Below are positions 1 to 12,955 of a stretch of 64,000 nt of DNA, piece by piece. The stretch's first letter is position 1. The number at the start of each line of letters is the position of its first letter. Below the pieces are notes generated by a model. The model was not told where the DNA came from and searched no databases. It worked only from the letters and a program-made list of their open reading frames with translations. This DNA comes from Scleromitrula shiraiana (lineage: Eukaryota > Ascomycota > Leotiomycetes > Helotiales > Sclerotiniaceae). The position numbers were made by a program, and so were the translations under genes. The stretch is from contig JABELC010000001.1 in the NCBI GenBank assembly GCA_028455995.1, positions 1,600,501 to 1,664,500 of the forward strand. The letters run 5' to 3'.

Positions 1-2144
1 ACCCGGTTGTCCAGTCTTCTCATTCCTAATCTCATCACTCGTACTCCTAGAAGCCGAAGTCGACCCCCCCAGCGCCGGCTTCGATTTGAGTCCCCTCCTA
101 GACTGCGAAACGAAGTAATTGTGAACTTCCTCGCTAAATTCCTCATCACCATCATAAGCGAGACCCTCCTCATTAGATTGTTTTTGCGCCTGTTTGACTT
201 CCCATTCCGCGCGCATATCGTTAATTCTTTGCTCCGCGTCGATCTTGGGATCGTAGTGTTTACCTACACCCCACATTCTCTCCCAGAGGGATAGATGGGC
301 GGGATGGACGGCAATACCGTGGTATTCTTCTGGTTTTCCGGCTCGGATGTAGAACCATCTTCTTTCTTGTTCTTTAAGATCGAGTCCCGTGGTGTCGGGG
401 AGGAAGACCCAGGTTAGAAGCATACCGGCTAGACCGAACCATGGGACGATATAGAATTTCATTTGGGTGTCAATGTAGTTGTAGAGAACGGATGCAAAAA
501 GAGCACCCAATTTACCTATTGCAGCGGAGAAACCGTGAGCGGTAGCACGAACTGGTGTTGGGAAAACTTCGGCGGCAACGAGGAAAGTAACGCTGTTGGG
601 TCCGAATTGGTTGAAGAAGGATGATAAGAAGTACATTGCTTGGAATGATTTGATACCAGCAATTGAAGTGTAGTGTGCGTAGTGAAAGGCAGGGATAACG
701 AAGAGGATAAAGTCCAAAGCAAATCCAACTTGTTGCATCCATTTACGTCCGTATAATTTGTTGTCGATGAGGAATGATGCGCAGTAGTAACCCATAAGAC
801 TGACTCCAACATTGAGTAAATTCCATAACCATCCTTCCATAATTGATGTCGAACCTGGGGAGATGACTTTGATGAATTGAGATTGGAATAGTTTGTTGCC
901 GTAAAAGAAAACGTCGTTACAGAACCAAGCTCCTGCTGTTGCGACTAAACGACCGGTGAAATGTTTGAAAGTCAACTTTAATGATTCAACATCATATCCA
1001 GTAACATTGGATTTCTTTTTCGACAATTCCAGTTGTTTCGAGGCGAGGGGCATTTTGTAGCAACGGTAGTAAACCAACCATAAAGTTCCAACTGCGGGAA
1101 GAGCGAAGGAAACTCGGTATGTCCATTGAGCGGCGACTTTTGAGTAAGGTGGGTTACCGCTTCCGTGGTGGAAAATGAGAAGAAGAAGGATGAGAACGAC
1201 TTGGTTGAAAAATTGACCCCAACCTTGCATCAAGAAAGCCATGGTAACTTTACGTCCACGATGAAGACGATCATCCTTGGTTGAAACACGACCAGCACCT
1301 GTGGCGTTTTCCATAGCTGCGGTAGCTGTCATTGGGTATTCACCTCCGACTCCAATTCCGTAAAAGAATAATGCCCAAGCATAGCAAATAACCCAACCGT
1401 TTAAATCCAAACCCCAAGAAGCAATGAGCATAACGAGTCCGACAAACATGATCAATGCATCTTGAATTAAACCCCAACGACGACCGAGGCTGTTATGAAG
1501 GAGTTAATATTCGTTTTTATGAATGATTTTTTTTGGAGTACTAGTGGGACATACCTATCACCAACATAACCAACAAGAATTTGACCAACAATAATACCAA
1601 TAACCTCGAGATAAGTTACAGCATAAATCCATTGCTCATTACATACTTTATATGACTTCCAGCATGTAGGCCAAGCAGCTTGAAAAAGAGAAGTCAAGTT
1701 ACCAATTGAAAAGAGAACGTATCTATAAAAAACAAGTCAGTAAATTCACATTATAAATTGTATTTCCAGGAATATAACATACCCCTCAAGACCCAATCCA
1801 GCACCCGGTAAGACCGCATTTCTGAAATACCAAGAAACAGGACTAAGAGGATCTTGCTTCATCATTCTCCCAATAGCATTTAATTCCTTCTTCGCTTCCG
1901 CGCCTTCAGTTCTAGCGACGAAAGAAATTTGATCTTTAATTTTTAAATCCGCCCAATATACACCTTCAGAAGTATAGATATCATCTGGGAATAGAAGGTA
2001 TTCAAAGATAGCTTTCTCATTTTCGGCATTGTGATTGGAAGGCAATGAAGCATGATCGTCTCCGGTTTCTGGACCATGAGGAGCACTGACGATACCGAGA
2101 TTGGTCGGATCGTGATGTTTATGTTGATGAAGAAGGTTCGCCAT
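1..2144 (-). CDS. MFS transporter, PHS-type phosphate:H+ symporter-like (C-terminus off window)
   Basis: Probable plasma-membrane proton-coupled uptake of phosphate or a phosphorylated metabolite. I read three exons: 1783-2144, 1555-1722 and 1-1489. The introns (60 and 65 nt) have GTATGT donors. 673 residues are visible and the frame is still open at base 1, so the C-terminus is missing. The ATG at 2144 opens a hydrophilic N-terminal part of about 110 residues, followed by a 12-helix MFS fold. Family marks are LGRRWGL after TM2-3, GVGGEYPMTA in the position of the PHS 'GGDYPLSA' signature, and FGPNSVTF...AAEVFPTPVRATAHG with GKLGALF, which closely follows the phosphate-transporter consensus. 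A long polar C-terminal tail holds EEFSEEVHNYF. The substrate is inferred from family; a glycerophospho-compound permease (GIT1 type) is the main alternative. The family call is firm, the substrate is not. Confidence 0.85.
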
Positions 2145-3291
2145 TTCGAATGGATTCTTTTGTCGATATTATCAAAATGGTGGTGGTAGGTGATAAAAAT
2201 GGGCAAAAAAAAATGAACCTTTAACTTTGGAGGCAAAGGAGATGGAAGAATTGAATCGAGTGGAGAATGGAGAATGGGAATTTCTCTATTGCGTGATGCA
2301 ATGAGATTTGAAAAGGATTAAAACTCGACTTGACTTATCGACTCCGTACTGTACACAAGACAAGTAAAGAAAGAAGAAGAGAAGAAAAAAAAAGAAAAGA
2401 AATAAAAAATTCCAATGGATGATTAAAAGTACATATACCACGTCCCGGCGTACTAATGTTTAATAATGTATCGGTCACGTGCCGGTCGATGGGAGAATGG
2501 TAGCGTAGGGTATAGTTTTTCTTATGGGATAATCTTGGAACTGGGATTATTAGTAAAAGTTGTATGGGTTTGAATGTGTAGGAGCTCTCCGAGGTGGGGC
2601 ATCGAACATTTTAGGAGGGGCGGAACTACTACTAGGAAGTTGAAAAGTGTTAGATGGTCTAAATAGATAATAATGTGAACGGGGATTTATTACTTGATTG
2701 GGGAATTTTGATTTATTTTTATATTTATTTTTATCCATGGAATAGTTAAAGGCCAATCAATTTGACATGTGTATTTTATTTTGATATCTCTATCTCTAGC
2801 TATTTGATATTTGAAATTGAAGAGAAGGAAGAGATTGTCAAAGTATCATAGAAGATATTGTTACAACATATGGATTCGAGTAGAAATTTAATGATGTTTA
2901 AACGATTGATGAGATGAGTATGAATGAATAGTACAAATAAAATGTACGGAAGCTTAAGAATTTTAATAACTAAATAATAAACTTCCACTAGAAGAAAAAA
3001 TTATGATGATGCCCAGCTGAAGCTCGAAGATAGTTCAAATTCCGGTTCGATTTATGAAAATAGGCAAAACTAGAGTATACTGTAGTATACTATACTATAC
3101 TACACTATACGTAAAGATCTAAGATCAGATTCGAGTTAAATCAACAGCCAAGAGATTTTAATATTCACTTACAATAGCACTTTTAACCGGCCAGCAAACC
3201 AAAGGGGATGATCGATTGTAGTATACAGTACTACACAATAAACCAGCGAGGTAGGTGACAATTTAATCCATGATGTTGCGTTGCGTTACGT

Positions 3292-3336
3292 TGCGTTACT
3301 TGCGTTACTTGCGTTACTTGCGTTACTTGCGTTACT
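3292..3336. repeat. 9-bp tandem repeat (TGCGTTACT x5)
   Basis: Five perfect head-to-tail copies of TGCGTTACT, with degenerate copies on both sides (TTGCG units at 3276-3291 and TGTGCTTGC units to 3357). Because the unit is 9 bp, two reading frames stay open through it and read as Leu/Arg/Tyr or Ala/Leu repeats. I treat these as chance frames. Confidence 0.85.
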
Positions 3337-6273
3337 TGCTGTGCTTGCTGTGCTTGCTATTCAAAGAAGTCAAAAATCGGTACTATATCCGGATATCCAC
3401 AACCCAATCCACTCGAATACATACTCCGAGGATTACACACCTTACCGTCTGATATCGATCAATTAACTTACTTACTTACTTTACTGTACTCAATTGCTTT
3501 CTTTCTATTCTATGGTGGATAGATTATATTATATTGTGCCATTACTGTATATAAACTGAATTTTCATGAATAAGAATGAAGAGTAATTCAAAAATAATTC
3601 CTATATATGTATATATATATATATATGTATGTATATATGTATATAGCAGCTAGCTAATAGTACTATCTAAATACAAAATAATAATATTCTTTCATCATAT
3701 CATCCTCATCCTCACTGATTGATTCATTCTTCAAGCTCTCCCCTCTCCTCTCCTCTCCTCTCTCCTCTCTCCTCTGAACTCTCTCCGCTTTCCCCCACCC
3801 CAACTTTAAACCCATAACCCTGAAGATCTATCACATTATTAAAAAGGTACTATAAGAGATCAAGATGTGATGAAAAGATTTCTTCGATTTATTATTCGAT
3901 TTATTATTCGATTTACTCCAGAAATTTCCCTAGATACTATTTCCCTAGATACTATAGGAATAAATATCCCGATCTACTTCATATACCGATAGACCAATGG
4001 GATTGTGAGAAAATGCCCTCGTGTGGTGGTACATAGGCTTGTGTGCATCGGATTTGGATTTTCTTGGGTGGGATTGATGTTTTATCATATCATATCATAT
4101 CGATAATGTTTTATTATTTTGGGGGCGGATGGATGGATTGATATTTGGTTGATTGATATTTGATTTGAACGGTTTGGTTTTTTCTCCACTTTTGATGGAT
4201 TTGGGATGGCATTATATGGTTGATAGATCTGTTACATTGTAAATAAATGGAATATTGGTAATAAATTCATCGTTGATATATACCATTATAAAATGATGAA
4301 TTGCATTTAATTTAATTGAATTGAATTGATAGAATAGGGCCGGTACTACAAACTAAAAATAAGCACCTCAAGCCCAGCGCCTCAACCGTCCCCAAGCAGT
4401 AAGAAGACACAAGACACAAAACACAAGACCGGAGAAAAAATAATAATAAGCTTCTCATCCTCTCCTCTTCTTCAGCTACTACCGTAACAACACAGTGGCA
4501 ACACCCTCATCCCCTCATCCCCCCATCCCCCAAGCCTTCGCATCATTATAGACCGAGGATTCCCCCCCCCCCCCTTCTTTCCTTCTTTCTTTCCTTCTTT
4601 CCTTCTTCCCTCTTCTAACAAACGCACCCATCCATCCATCTGCCAGCTACCCACAATAACATTGACGTTGAAAGCAACCAATTAAATAACGCATCCAAAA
4701 CACGTTCTTCTTCAATTTGATCGGATCAAAAGTGCAGGGGGGTTGCTGGTGCTGGAGTTTGGGGGTTGACATAATATGTATGCTATATGGGTTTGTTTGT
4801 GCATCGTGGTTACATCGGCTTATGCAGGGATCTGCTTATGCCCGAGTGAGTGAGTCCCTTTTTGGGGTGGGTGGTGGGGTTCTCGGGTGTCGGGGTTTAC
4901 AATCTCTTATCCGAGCTTGAAATTTTGATTTTTTTTGATTTTTTTTGGTTTTTTTTGGTTTTGCGGTTTTATGGTTTGTGTGTCGTGGTGGGATGGGATG
5001 GGATGGGATGGATGGGGATGGAATGGGAGGGGATTGAATCGGATATTACTATCTTTTGATACTGCTCAATCCACGCCTAGATTATGTATGCATAGGAAGT
5101 ACTACAAGTATGGAATCGAATAGATGGATGGTCCCTTGATCTTCGACCATAATATAATGTATTGTACCATGTAGCATGTATGTATGAATTGTACTTCACA
5201 ATCTCTTTTTACATTGCACGGGTATGTATACAATGGAAATAAATATGTGTTGATTTTGAACCTTTTACATCTCTCTACTGTATACTACTATTCTTGCTCC
5301 AGCCAGCTACTACTATGCTATCTTTCTAAATTAGGTTGGATGCTCCGTTGGTTGAACTTTGTGGAGTACTGTACCTAGTAGGTATATACGGAGGTGGTCT
5401 ACCATGTAGGTATTTGGTTAGTACTTACTTACTTACTCATTGTAGTCTATATCTCTGCAGTCCGCATATACTTGCAATTTTAACGGTCTAGATCTCTCCT
5501 CTTTATTCAGCTAGAGTATTGAAGCAAGATCGTTCGATTCATCCATTCATCCATCCATTCATCCATCCATCCATCCATCCATCCATTCATCCATTCATCC
5601 AAGATGCCAAATTAGTAAATTAGTCCAATCCAATAATTCCATGAATCTATCCCACCTATCTAAATTACCCATCTCATTCTCAGGTATGGTATTCTCAAGT
5701 TGAGTTAACTCCGATCCCATTTCATTTCATCTCATCTTATGTCATCACATACTGTAAACAAACCCCATGTGCCATAAACTCGAACTCCTAGTCGTCGATT
5801 CCAATTCCAATTCCCATTCCAATTTCTTCGTCTACGCAACACTCATTCCAATCCCTCACACCCTTTCAATACCAAATGAACACTAATCGACATCAAACCG
5901 TTTAGAACACCAACAACCCCATCTACCCAACCATTCATTCAATTCCCCAAAATAACAATAAACCAGCATCATCCCTTATCCACCTACCTATCTACCTACC
6001 AACCAACCAACCTATCAAACATCAACATCCCTCAACCAAGCCCATCACACGAACCCAACAACTAAATTCAAGCTTCTACGCCAATCATCTACGGCACATC
6101 AGACATGTCATATCATCAAGAAAACGCCCTTCCCGCCAATCCCATCTAGCCGGGCTGTATATTTCGTCTGCCGCCATGGCGTCGCCGCTTGTGATATGCA
6201 TGCCGCGCCGGGTGTGGCACGTTTTGACTTTCTTGGCGATGGATGGTTGATTGTGTGTGGTGTATGGTACTAG

Positions 6274-6276
<3 letters not shown>

Positions 6277-6304
<28 letters not shown>

Positions 6305-6400
6305 GATGGATAGAAAGCCCAGGGTTATAGTGACACGCGTGGTGCGTGGGTGAGCTTGGTTTTTAGATTTGGATTTGGATTTGGATTTGGATTTGGATTT
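6277..6400. repeat. (TA)n run and GGATTT hexamer repeat
   Basis: About 14 TA dinucleotides at 6277-6304 are followed, after 60 bp, by about six copies of GGATTT at 6365-6400. Both are ordinary slippage-type microsatellites in the transporter/CorA-like intergenic region. Confidence 0.85.
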
Positions 6401-7765
6401 GTAATTGGGATGTAATTGGGATGTAAGAGGGGCATTGTGGAATCCTTCGGTTGATGGGGTATCTTGGGAAGCACGTGGGATGGGATAAGTGTTTCTACGT
6501 ATGATGCTTTTCATGTGTATATTTATGGTGGGTGTGATATGATATGATATGATATGTTAGATGTCAGATGTAAGATATATCAGATGTATTTCGATTGTTT
6601 AGTGACATCGATATGAAAGGGAGGAAGAAGAGTGCGATCTTTTTCAGGTATTCTACTAGGCAATCACTGGCAGGAAGTACTACTGGTCGCCTGCGAGCTG
6701 AAATGTTGAATCGCCATTCTCTAGTGTTTATGGTATTCAAAATTCATATAATCTACGATGGAGGGGTTCTTGTTATCATGTGCGTCGGATGTCGAGGGTG
6801 GTCATGGTGGAAGGAAGTATTTCAGTTACTTTCGGGAGATATATTGTAAGTAACAATTTATCAATAATAGCTTCACCACATTGCCCCGAAATACCACTGG
6901 CATCATGATAAGCTTTTTGGATCGAGGATGTTGTCTATCAGAGTGTACAAAGTAGGTCGCACTGCGAGTTTTATTTACTCATGTACCATGATTCGTGAGT
7001 TTAGTTGTTGATATTACAATCCTGCTCGTCGTATTTTTATTTCAATGGCCAGTGTCACAGATCGTTGGGAAATATTATCGTTTAGATAAGATTATTACAC
7101 GAAAGACGAAGGTATCCGCACCTTCAACATCATCGTTGGCCCAGTGGCAAGTGGCCAGATATATGTATGTATAGGTCTTCGGCATCTGTTTCTTCAATTC
7201 TCAAATTGCCTCGTCTTTCGTAAAGAACTATCGATATCCCAATAATACAAACCTCCTTGTTTGCTAAAGAGGGTTGGAGAAAAATATAGATATCTGTTCA
7301 AGTAAGATTAGATATCACTTTATTTCTCAGTGTGATTTAACTAAGTGACGGGGAAGGAATTAAGGAGGGAGGAGGAGAGAGGAGAATGAGAGAGAGGAGG
7401 GGGGGGAGAAAGGGCACAGTAGTTGTAATAGTGGTCGTAAAAAACCGAAACCGCGTTCGAAAGATAGGTATGTATGCAACATCGCAGACTAATGATCCTC
7501 AAATAATCGTACGATTTCACTAAGTTGAGACCTCCCACATTTCAGCTTTACTATATTTACCAATTTATAAGCAATTCATTGAACATAATGCAATGAATGC
7601 AGTGCTTGTTGCTTGTTGGTTGTATTTTTGATTGTCGTTTTGTTCTCATTGAATTGGAATAAACAAAACTGCGCCGCAATGTCGCAAGCAATGGCAACAA
7701 CTTTGACGGGCAGTATGCAATATAACGACAAATATTAAAAAGATACAGATGCAATTGACTAGAGG

Positions 7766-10010
7766 GTGGGTGCAGTGGCCACAATTAGACAACTACAACT
7801 GGACCTCGAATCGTTGCAGAAAATCAGCAGCAGAGACTTCCAAGCACCTGCTACAGATTTCACAGTACGCTCGTTCTTCGAGACGGTGGATCCAGACCTT
7901 ACAAATCCCGATCAAGTCAAATTAGGAACACCATTTCATGCCCCTATCGCATCTATTGAATCTGGCATACTCAATTTACGTCACGAGGTTGTGTATCCAC
8001 TCTCAAGTGATCACGCGAGATATGCAGCATTTGGTGGCGAAAACAAACAGACTCGGACCGAGGAGTCGTATCTACAAGAGCTTGCATGCAAATGCTGACA
8101 AGAAAAGCTTGCGGATTAAGAACAACCAAGCATTGCGAATTGAATGTGGAAAAAGTGGTTTAAGTAGAGATGAATGGCTTTTACAAAGGGACCATCACGT
8201 CGCCGAATAACGAGCTTCCGATAAAGGGTTTGGTCGACTTGGAGACGAAAGGAGTGCGTGCAAATGCAAATGCAGAAGCCGAATCTCCATTTCTCCCTGT
8301 ACAGAAGCAGGATCTTTCTAGACTCAAACTTATGTGGATATATGTTTCCCTTCGATAATCCTATCTGCATTCAGGTATTTCATTCCTTCCCTTCTGGTTC
8401 GACGATTCTATAATAACACCTCCTGCGGGATATCCTTAGTAGTAGTAGTAGTAGAATCTCAGTGGATAAGAATAAGAATAAGAATACGAATACGAATACG
8501 AATATCCATGAGAGGATTCTAGATTCGGCACACGGGCGCTCCAAACATGTAGCATGTTCGTGGGAAACATGGGGGAACGGCAGGCTTATTTCGTAAAATA
8601 CCATTGTTTGTTCTTTGCTCTTGGGAGCTGTAGCTTATGGATCTCTTTGGTGTTCATAGGAAGGAATTCATTCATACATATATACATACATACATATATA
8701 CATACATACATATGCTCCTCATCTAGTTTCTACGATTTGGCTTTACTGATTATATCAGCATCAGCAGCATCATTCTCATCGTCGGGTGTCATACCGATTA
8801 GTCGCGGTACAAGGCATATATGATTATGTCTATCTTCCATACTACCTTCATTTCGATACCTACAAAGTTTTAGTCGGACACGATCCACCGATTGATGATT
8901 GGAGAACTCTAGATCAGTTCGGCTATCCTAGTCTTGATGATGAGATAGAAGAGAAGGATTATGAAGATGAAATTGAGGATGTTGAGGGTTATGATGAAGA
9001 TAGTAGTGAAAACGATATTGCATCGAACGATGATATTCTTGATGGAAATGTTCTTATGGTTGATCAACTCTGGTTGTGGGTCGTTGATGATGGTATATTT
9101 ATGATCCCGAAATCTCGAAGCTTTACTTAAAGTTAACTAACAATTTAATAGGAACTATTGTCACTTTTTTTTCCTCGAGTAAGATTAGCTCCTCAACCTA
9201 AAAGCTCAAAAGTCAAGGAAATTATACTAATCTTCACTATAGAGAGATGCACTCAAAACAGATGGAAGATTATATCACCAAGCCGATCTCCGAGATAGTA
9301 TATTTAACGAAGTCAACGCAGATCTAACTTCTAGGTGCGAAAATCCTTATGACCTTGCAGCTTGAGAAACACTTCATGCAGTTACTATTCTATTCGAAAG
9401 AACTTCACATCCAGATCTTGAGATCTTTCGTACTTTTGAAGAAGCAATTAGTATTCTGGTAAGTGTATTACACCAATACACTTTAGCTTATCCGACCAGG
9501 CTTTCCCATTTACACTACTCCCCACTCACTATACGTACGTGCAGTGCACTAAATCAAACATATACAGACAGCAAAAATGACCACCCCATTCAAACAATTC
9601 CGCGCCCTCGGATTCCGCAACAAAGCCAACGACTACGCTTCCTCCGTCCGCTCAACCTCAATCCGGGAAAACCACCGACGCGAGGCCCAAATGGCCGAGA
9701 AACAAAATCGCGATAATACTTCCGCGTGGTTGGAATCGAGAGATATAGAGGATTAATTGAATACGCTGAAAAAGTTGTTTGGGAATCAGATGACGGAGGT
9801 GGGTAATATGAAGGTGGAGTATGAGAAGAGGGGGTAAGGAACTGAGGAGAATGGAGTGGGATTTTTGAGGGAGGCGGAAAGGAGGTTGGAAGATTATTTG
9901 ATGCATGTTGAGAAGATGGTTGAGACGGTTAGGAGTACGAGGGATGATGTGAGTGTGGGTTTGAGTTTGAGTTTGAGTTCTCGACTTTTTTTTTGTCTTG
10001 GTTTCTACAC
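7766..10010 (+). pseudogene. Decayed CorA-like domain gene, copy 1 (cytosolic part only)
   Basis: A broken gene of a large filamentous-fungal family, often annotated as CorA-like Mg2+ transporter domain proteins. An N-terminal-like piece (7766-8095) contains TPFHAPIAS and FGGENKQTRTEESYL. After a disrupted, microsatellite-invaded stretch come HFDTYK, RTLDQFGYPSLDD and VLMVDQLWLWVVDDG (8835-9095). An intron (9096-9151) leads to GTIVTFF. Another leads to LYHQADLRDSIFNEVNADL (9264-9320). A third intron (9459-9567) leads to FKQFRALGFRNKAND. Lesions are an extra T in a T8 run (9165-9172) that breaks the TFFPR frame, an in-frame TGA at 9363 and TAA at 9754 and 9835. The membrane segment and GMN motif are absent, so the copy stops short. 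Splice sites are still readable, so decay is fairly recent. Family assignment rests on motif similarity shared with copy 2. Confidence 0.72.
8462..8715. repeat. Microsatellites inside pseudogene copy 1
   Basis: AATAAG/AATACG hexamers (about 8466-8503) and an ATAC/ATAT run (8674-8715) lie between the N-terminal piece and the HFDTYK piece of copy 1. They sit where coding sequence would be expected, so they probably expanded after the gene lost function. Confidence 0.7.
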
Positions 10011-10309
10011 TTCTCCTTACCATACATACTAATTCGATTCACGAACCAACCAACCCCCGAGATTGACACTTGAAGTTTTCGATTACAAAATTGAATTTTC
10101 TGGTTTTGGAAAGTAGAATGTAGGATGATTCTTACTTGATTGAGTCTTATTGATACTTCTAGGTTTTAGAAAATAGGATTGATGAAATGATTTATGGTGA
10201 TTTTTAAAAAATTGTCGGCGGTGGGTGATTAATGCACGAGTCTGGTGAGTCGATCTTTCTACTTACATAATACATACTATCACTCCACCACCTTAAAGAC
10301 ATCCAGACT

Positions 10310-11915
10310 CGATCTCCACCGGTTCAAACTTCAAACGCAGCACCACTGCTGTCAGTGACGCCTCAAAAATCGAAAACAAGACCTGCGCAGATGTGCCTGT
10401 CTCTACCATTCCTTCACTTTGATACCTATAAGAACATGCTCCGAAGACGAGTTCTGACACGCCAACGCGCTGAAAACGGTCGATCTCAACCTGTGCCAAA
10501 ATTCATATCGGATCTTGATTCCCTAGAGCTCAAAGTCATGTGGGAGTTTCTCAGGCACGTACCTCCTGTTAATGGTCGCAGGACATTGGATCAAATTGGT
10601 TTTCCTGAGCTTAATGACACAAGAGCTAGAGATGACGATCAAACGATGTACAAACTAACAAAGAAGCATGAGCATCCCAAACAGCAAAAGGAAATTGACT
10701 TAACATAGGAAAAGTTACGGATAAAGTATAAGCCACTTCCTATGGAAGACGATACATATATCAATAACATAGACCATATTCGCGATGGCCACGTGCTAAT
10801 GGTTGACCAACTTTGGCGATGGATCGTCGACAGCAGTATGCCTCTTAATGATTCCAAGTATAAGATTATTATGTGACTAACACCGAATACAGAAACTATC
10901 GCTACTTTCTTCCCTAAAGTAAGTAGGCTAATATCAATTTATACTCCTGAAATTGTCCGCTTCTAGTTGGCTTATTGTTGGGAACCTGAGAGCATATTCA
11001 CAGAGACCGGATTCCTATTCCATACTAATGACAAACTTAGAGAGGTAGTCAACGCACAGAAGGGAAGCTGTACCAAGCTGCCGACCTTCGAAATAGTATA
11101 TACAAGGAAACAAACGAAGATCTCTCAGCAAGCTGCGAAGATGCTTTCGACCGACATATCAGCATAGTCCTCGTCGAGCTTCGCGATATAGAAGATGAAC
11201 TACAAAGAACGATCAAATTATTTAACGATCAAAAGGTTGTGCTAGCCGATACGATCAGTAGATATCAGATATTTGGGTTAGAAGGATCAGAATCGTTACG
11301 AAAAGCGATGGATAAGGTAAAAGCGTACAGAGATCACGCCGAAGATCTGCGCGTAAAAGCACGGAACAAGGCCGATGTTGTATGGCATATCTGATCGACT
11401 CTTCGTGTATTCAAACTGATTGAGATCAATGCGGTGTGACAGATTACTGGGAATGCTTCAACGGTACTCCCAGGCAGATGAGATGAGAATGGCAAGGCGA
11501 CGAGCTGAGCTTGCTGGTGCCCGAAATAGGTCCGTTATGATATTTACGGTAAGAATTCCAAGCGACATCCTAATACAAGTGTACTTACTAAATTTCAATT
11601 CAGATATCCACGGTTATATTTGTGAGTCTAAAACTTCAAATATTGCGTGGAAGAAATATCTAATAAGCTATTCAGTGAATCTTCCACTCAGCTCCTTCAC
11701 CAATCTCTTCGGAATGAACACCCGGTAAGTCTTCTTTAAGGCTATATGTATACTCCGACCAAAGAAGACCAACGTCTCTTTGCTAGGGAGTGGAGTGGTG
11801 GTAACTGCAAACCACTCAGCTTCATCACTATTGTGTCGAGTTCTCACTTTGCCATGCTTCTATATATATCATTACATCTAACACTGCTCCTTCGATCCTC
11901 TAGCGGATCCGAATC
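10310..11915 (+). pseudogene. Decayed CorA-like domain gene, copy 2 (keeps membrane part and GMN)
   Basis: A tandem relative of the preceding copy in the same orientation. It reads LPFLHFDTYKNMLRRR, RRTLDQIGFPELNDTRARD, then VLMVDQLWRWIVDS (10796-10852). An intron with a GTATGC donor leads to KTIATFFPK, and a second intron (from 10919) follows. LYQAADLRNSIYKETNEDL (11067-11123) matches copy 1. A coiled, polar stretch (ELRDIEDEL onwards) leads to a basic segment and then to exons reading VMIFT / ISTVIF / VNLPLSSFTNLFGMNTR / EWSGGNCKPLSF. This is the CorA-type first membrane helix ending in a GMN loop, followed by the start of a second hydrophobic helix. Lesions are an in-frame TAG at 10706, a one-base loss near 11063, and a deletion between CEDAFDRH and the ELRDIEDEL region relative to copy 1. 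The N-terminal part is absent. It could be a shorter expressed gene only if the TAG and the frameshift are sequencing errors. Confidence 0.72.
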
Positions 11916-11929
11916 TCCTATACATATAT

Positions 11930-12922
11930 ATATATATATCAATTTATTAACATATCTCAGCTAGTAGGTACTAGTACCCCAGGATCATGATGATATTACC
12001 CCGTCCAATTATCTTCTAATCCGAGTATGTTATCTCTGTCGTCTTATATATCTATTCTATTCTATTTCGCCTGTATATCTATTTATCCGTTCATCTATAT
12101 AAAAATACTCGCTCTTCTACTATTTGTCCGCTTACTCAGTCACCTATCTAGCAGACCCAACACAAGTCAAAGTCAAAGTCAACGTCAACGTCAAAGTCAA
12201 CCAAGACTTCACTTCACTTCACTTCACTTCCGAGTCACTTCATTTCACACACACCAACAAACCTCAAATCCACATAACTTACCTTCCCCCATCAACGTTC
12301 AAGATAAAACACTCCAAGACCCCAACATCCCAACATCCCCCCACCTCCCTCCCCACACATAGTACCCAAACACACAAATATTTCGCACGTATTCATATCC
12401 ATCCATTCATATCCATTCTATCATACTCTACTACTACTACAAGCATCAAAAAATAACATCAAAAAACAACATCAACAATAACATTTTAAAGTTCAAATTT
12501 TTAAACCATGACACTAGCAAGTTTTTAATCATTTCATCTCATCTCATCTCATCTCATCTCATTTCATCTCATTGCCTACTAATAGACTAGCTAACCAATG
12601 AATTATTTAGCCAACCAGCCAGCCAGCCACTATCATAGTAAAAATCATTTACAAGTACTACTACTAGTACTAGTATAAAAGTGTAAAAGTGTAATTAATT
12701 TACTTTTTAGAAAAACTAAACTAAAAAACACATACACACACATACATACACATACATACATACATATATACATACACACACATACACATACAAAAGAAAG
12801 AGGAATATAGGAATATAGGAATATAGGAACTTGCCAGTGGACATACTTACTTGCTTGCTTGCTTGCTTGCTTGCTGCTTGCTAGCAAGGGAAGAAGAAGA
12901 AGAAGAAGAAGAAGAAGAAGAA

Positions 12923-12955
<33 letters not shown>

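Larger units (their letters stand above)
2145..7750. other. Intergenic region rich in simple repeats
   Basis: No convincing gene is seen in 5.6 kb. The first few hundred bases must hold the promoter of the minus-strand transporter. The rest holds simple repeats: a 9-bp tandem repeat at 3292-3336, TA/TATG runs near 3601-3650, CT-rich tracts at 3738-3800, C and T runs at 4560-4610, ATCC/ATTC repeats at 5536-5600, (TA)n at 6277-6304 and a GGATTT hexamer run at 6365-6400. Open frames here (for example 6146-6514 and 4472-4681) are made of repeat units and show no protein-like composition. Confidence 0.6.

Noticed and set aside
2550..2756. 68-codon minus-strand frame upstream of the transporter
   Set aside because: Asn/Lys/Pro-rich, no family, and lies in the transporter's promoter region; not supported.
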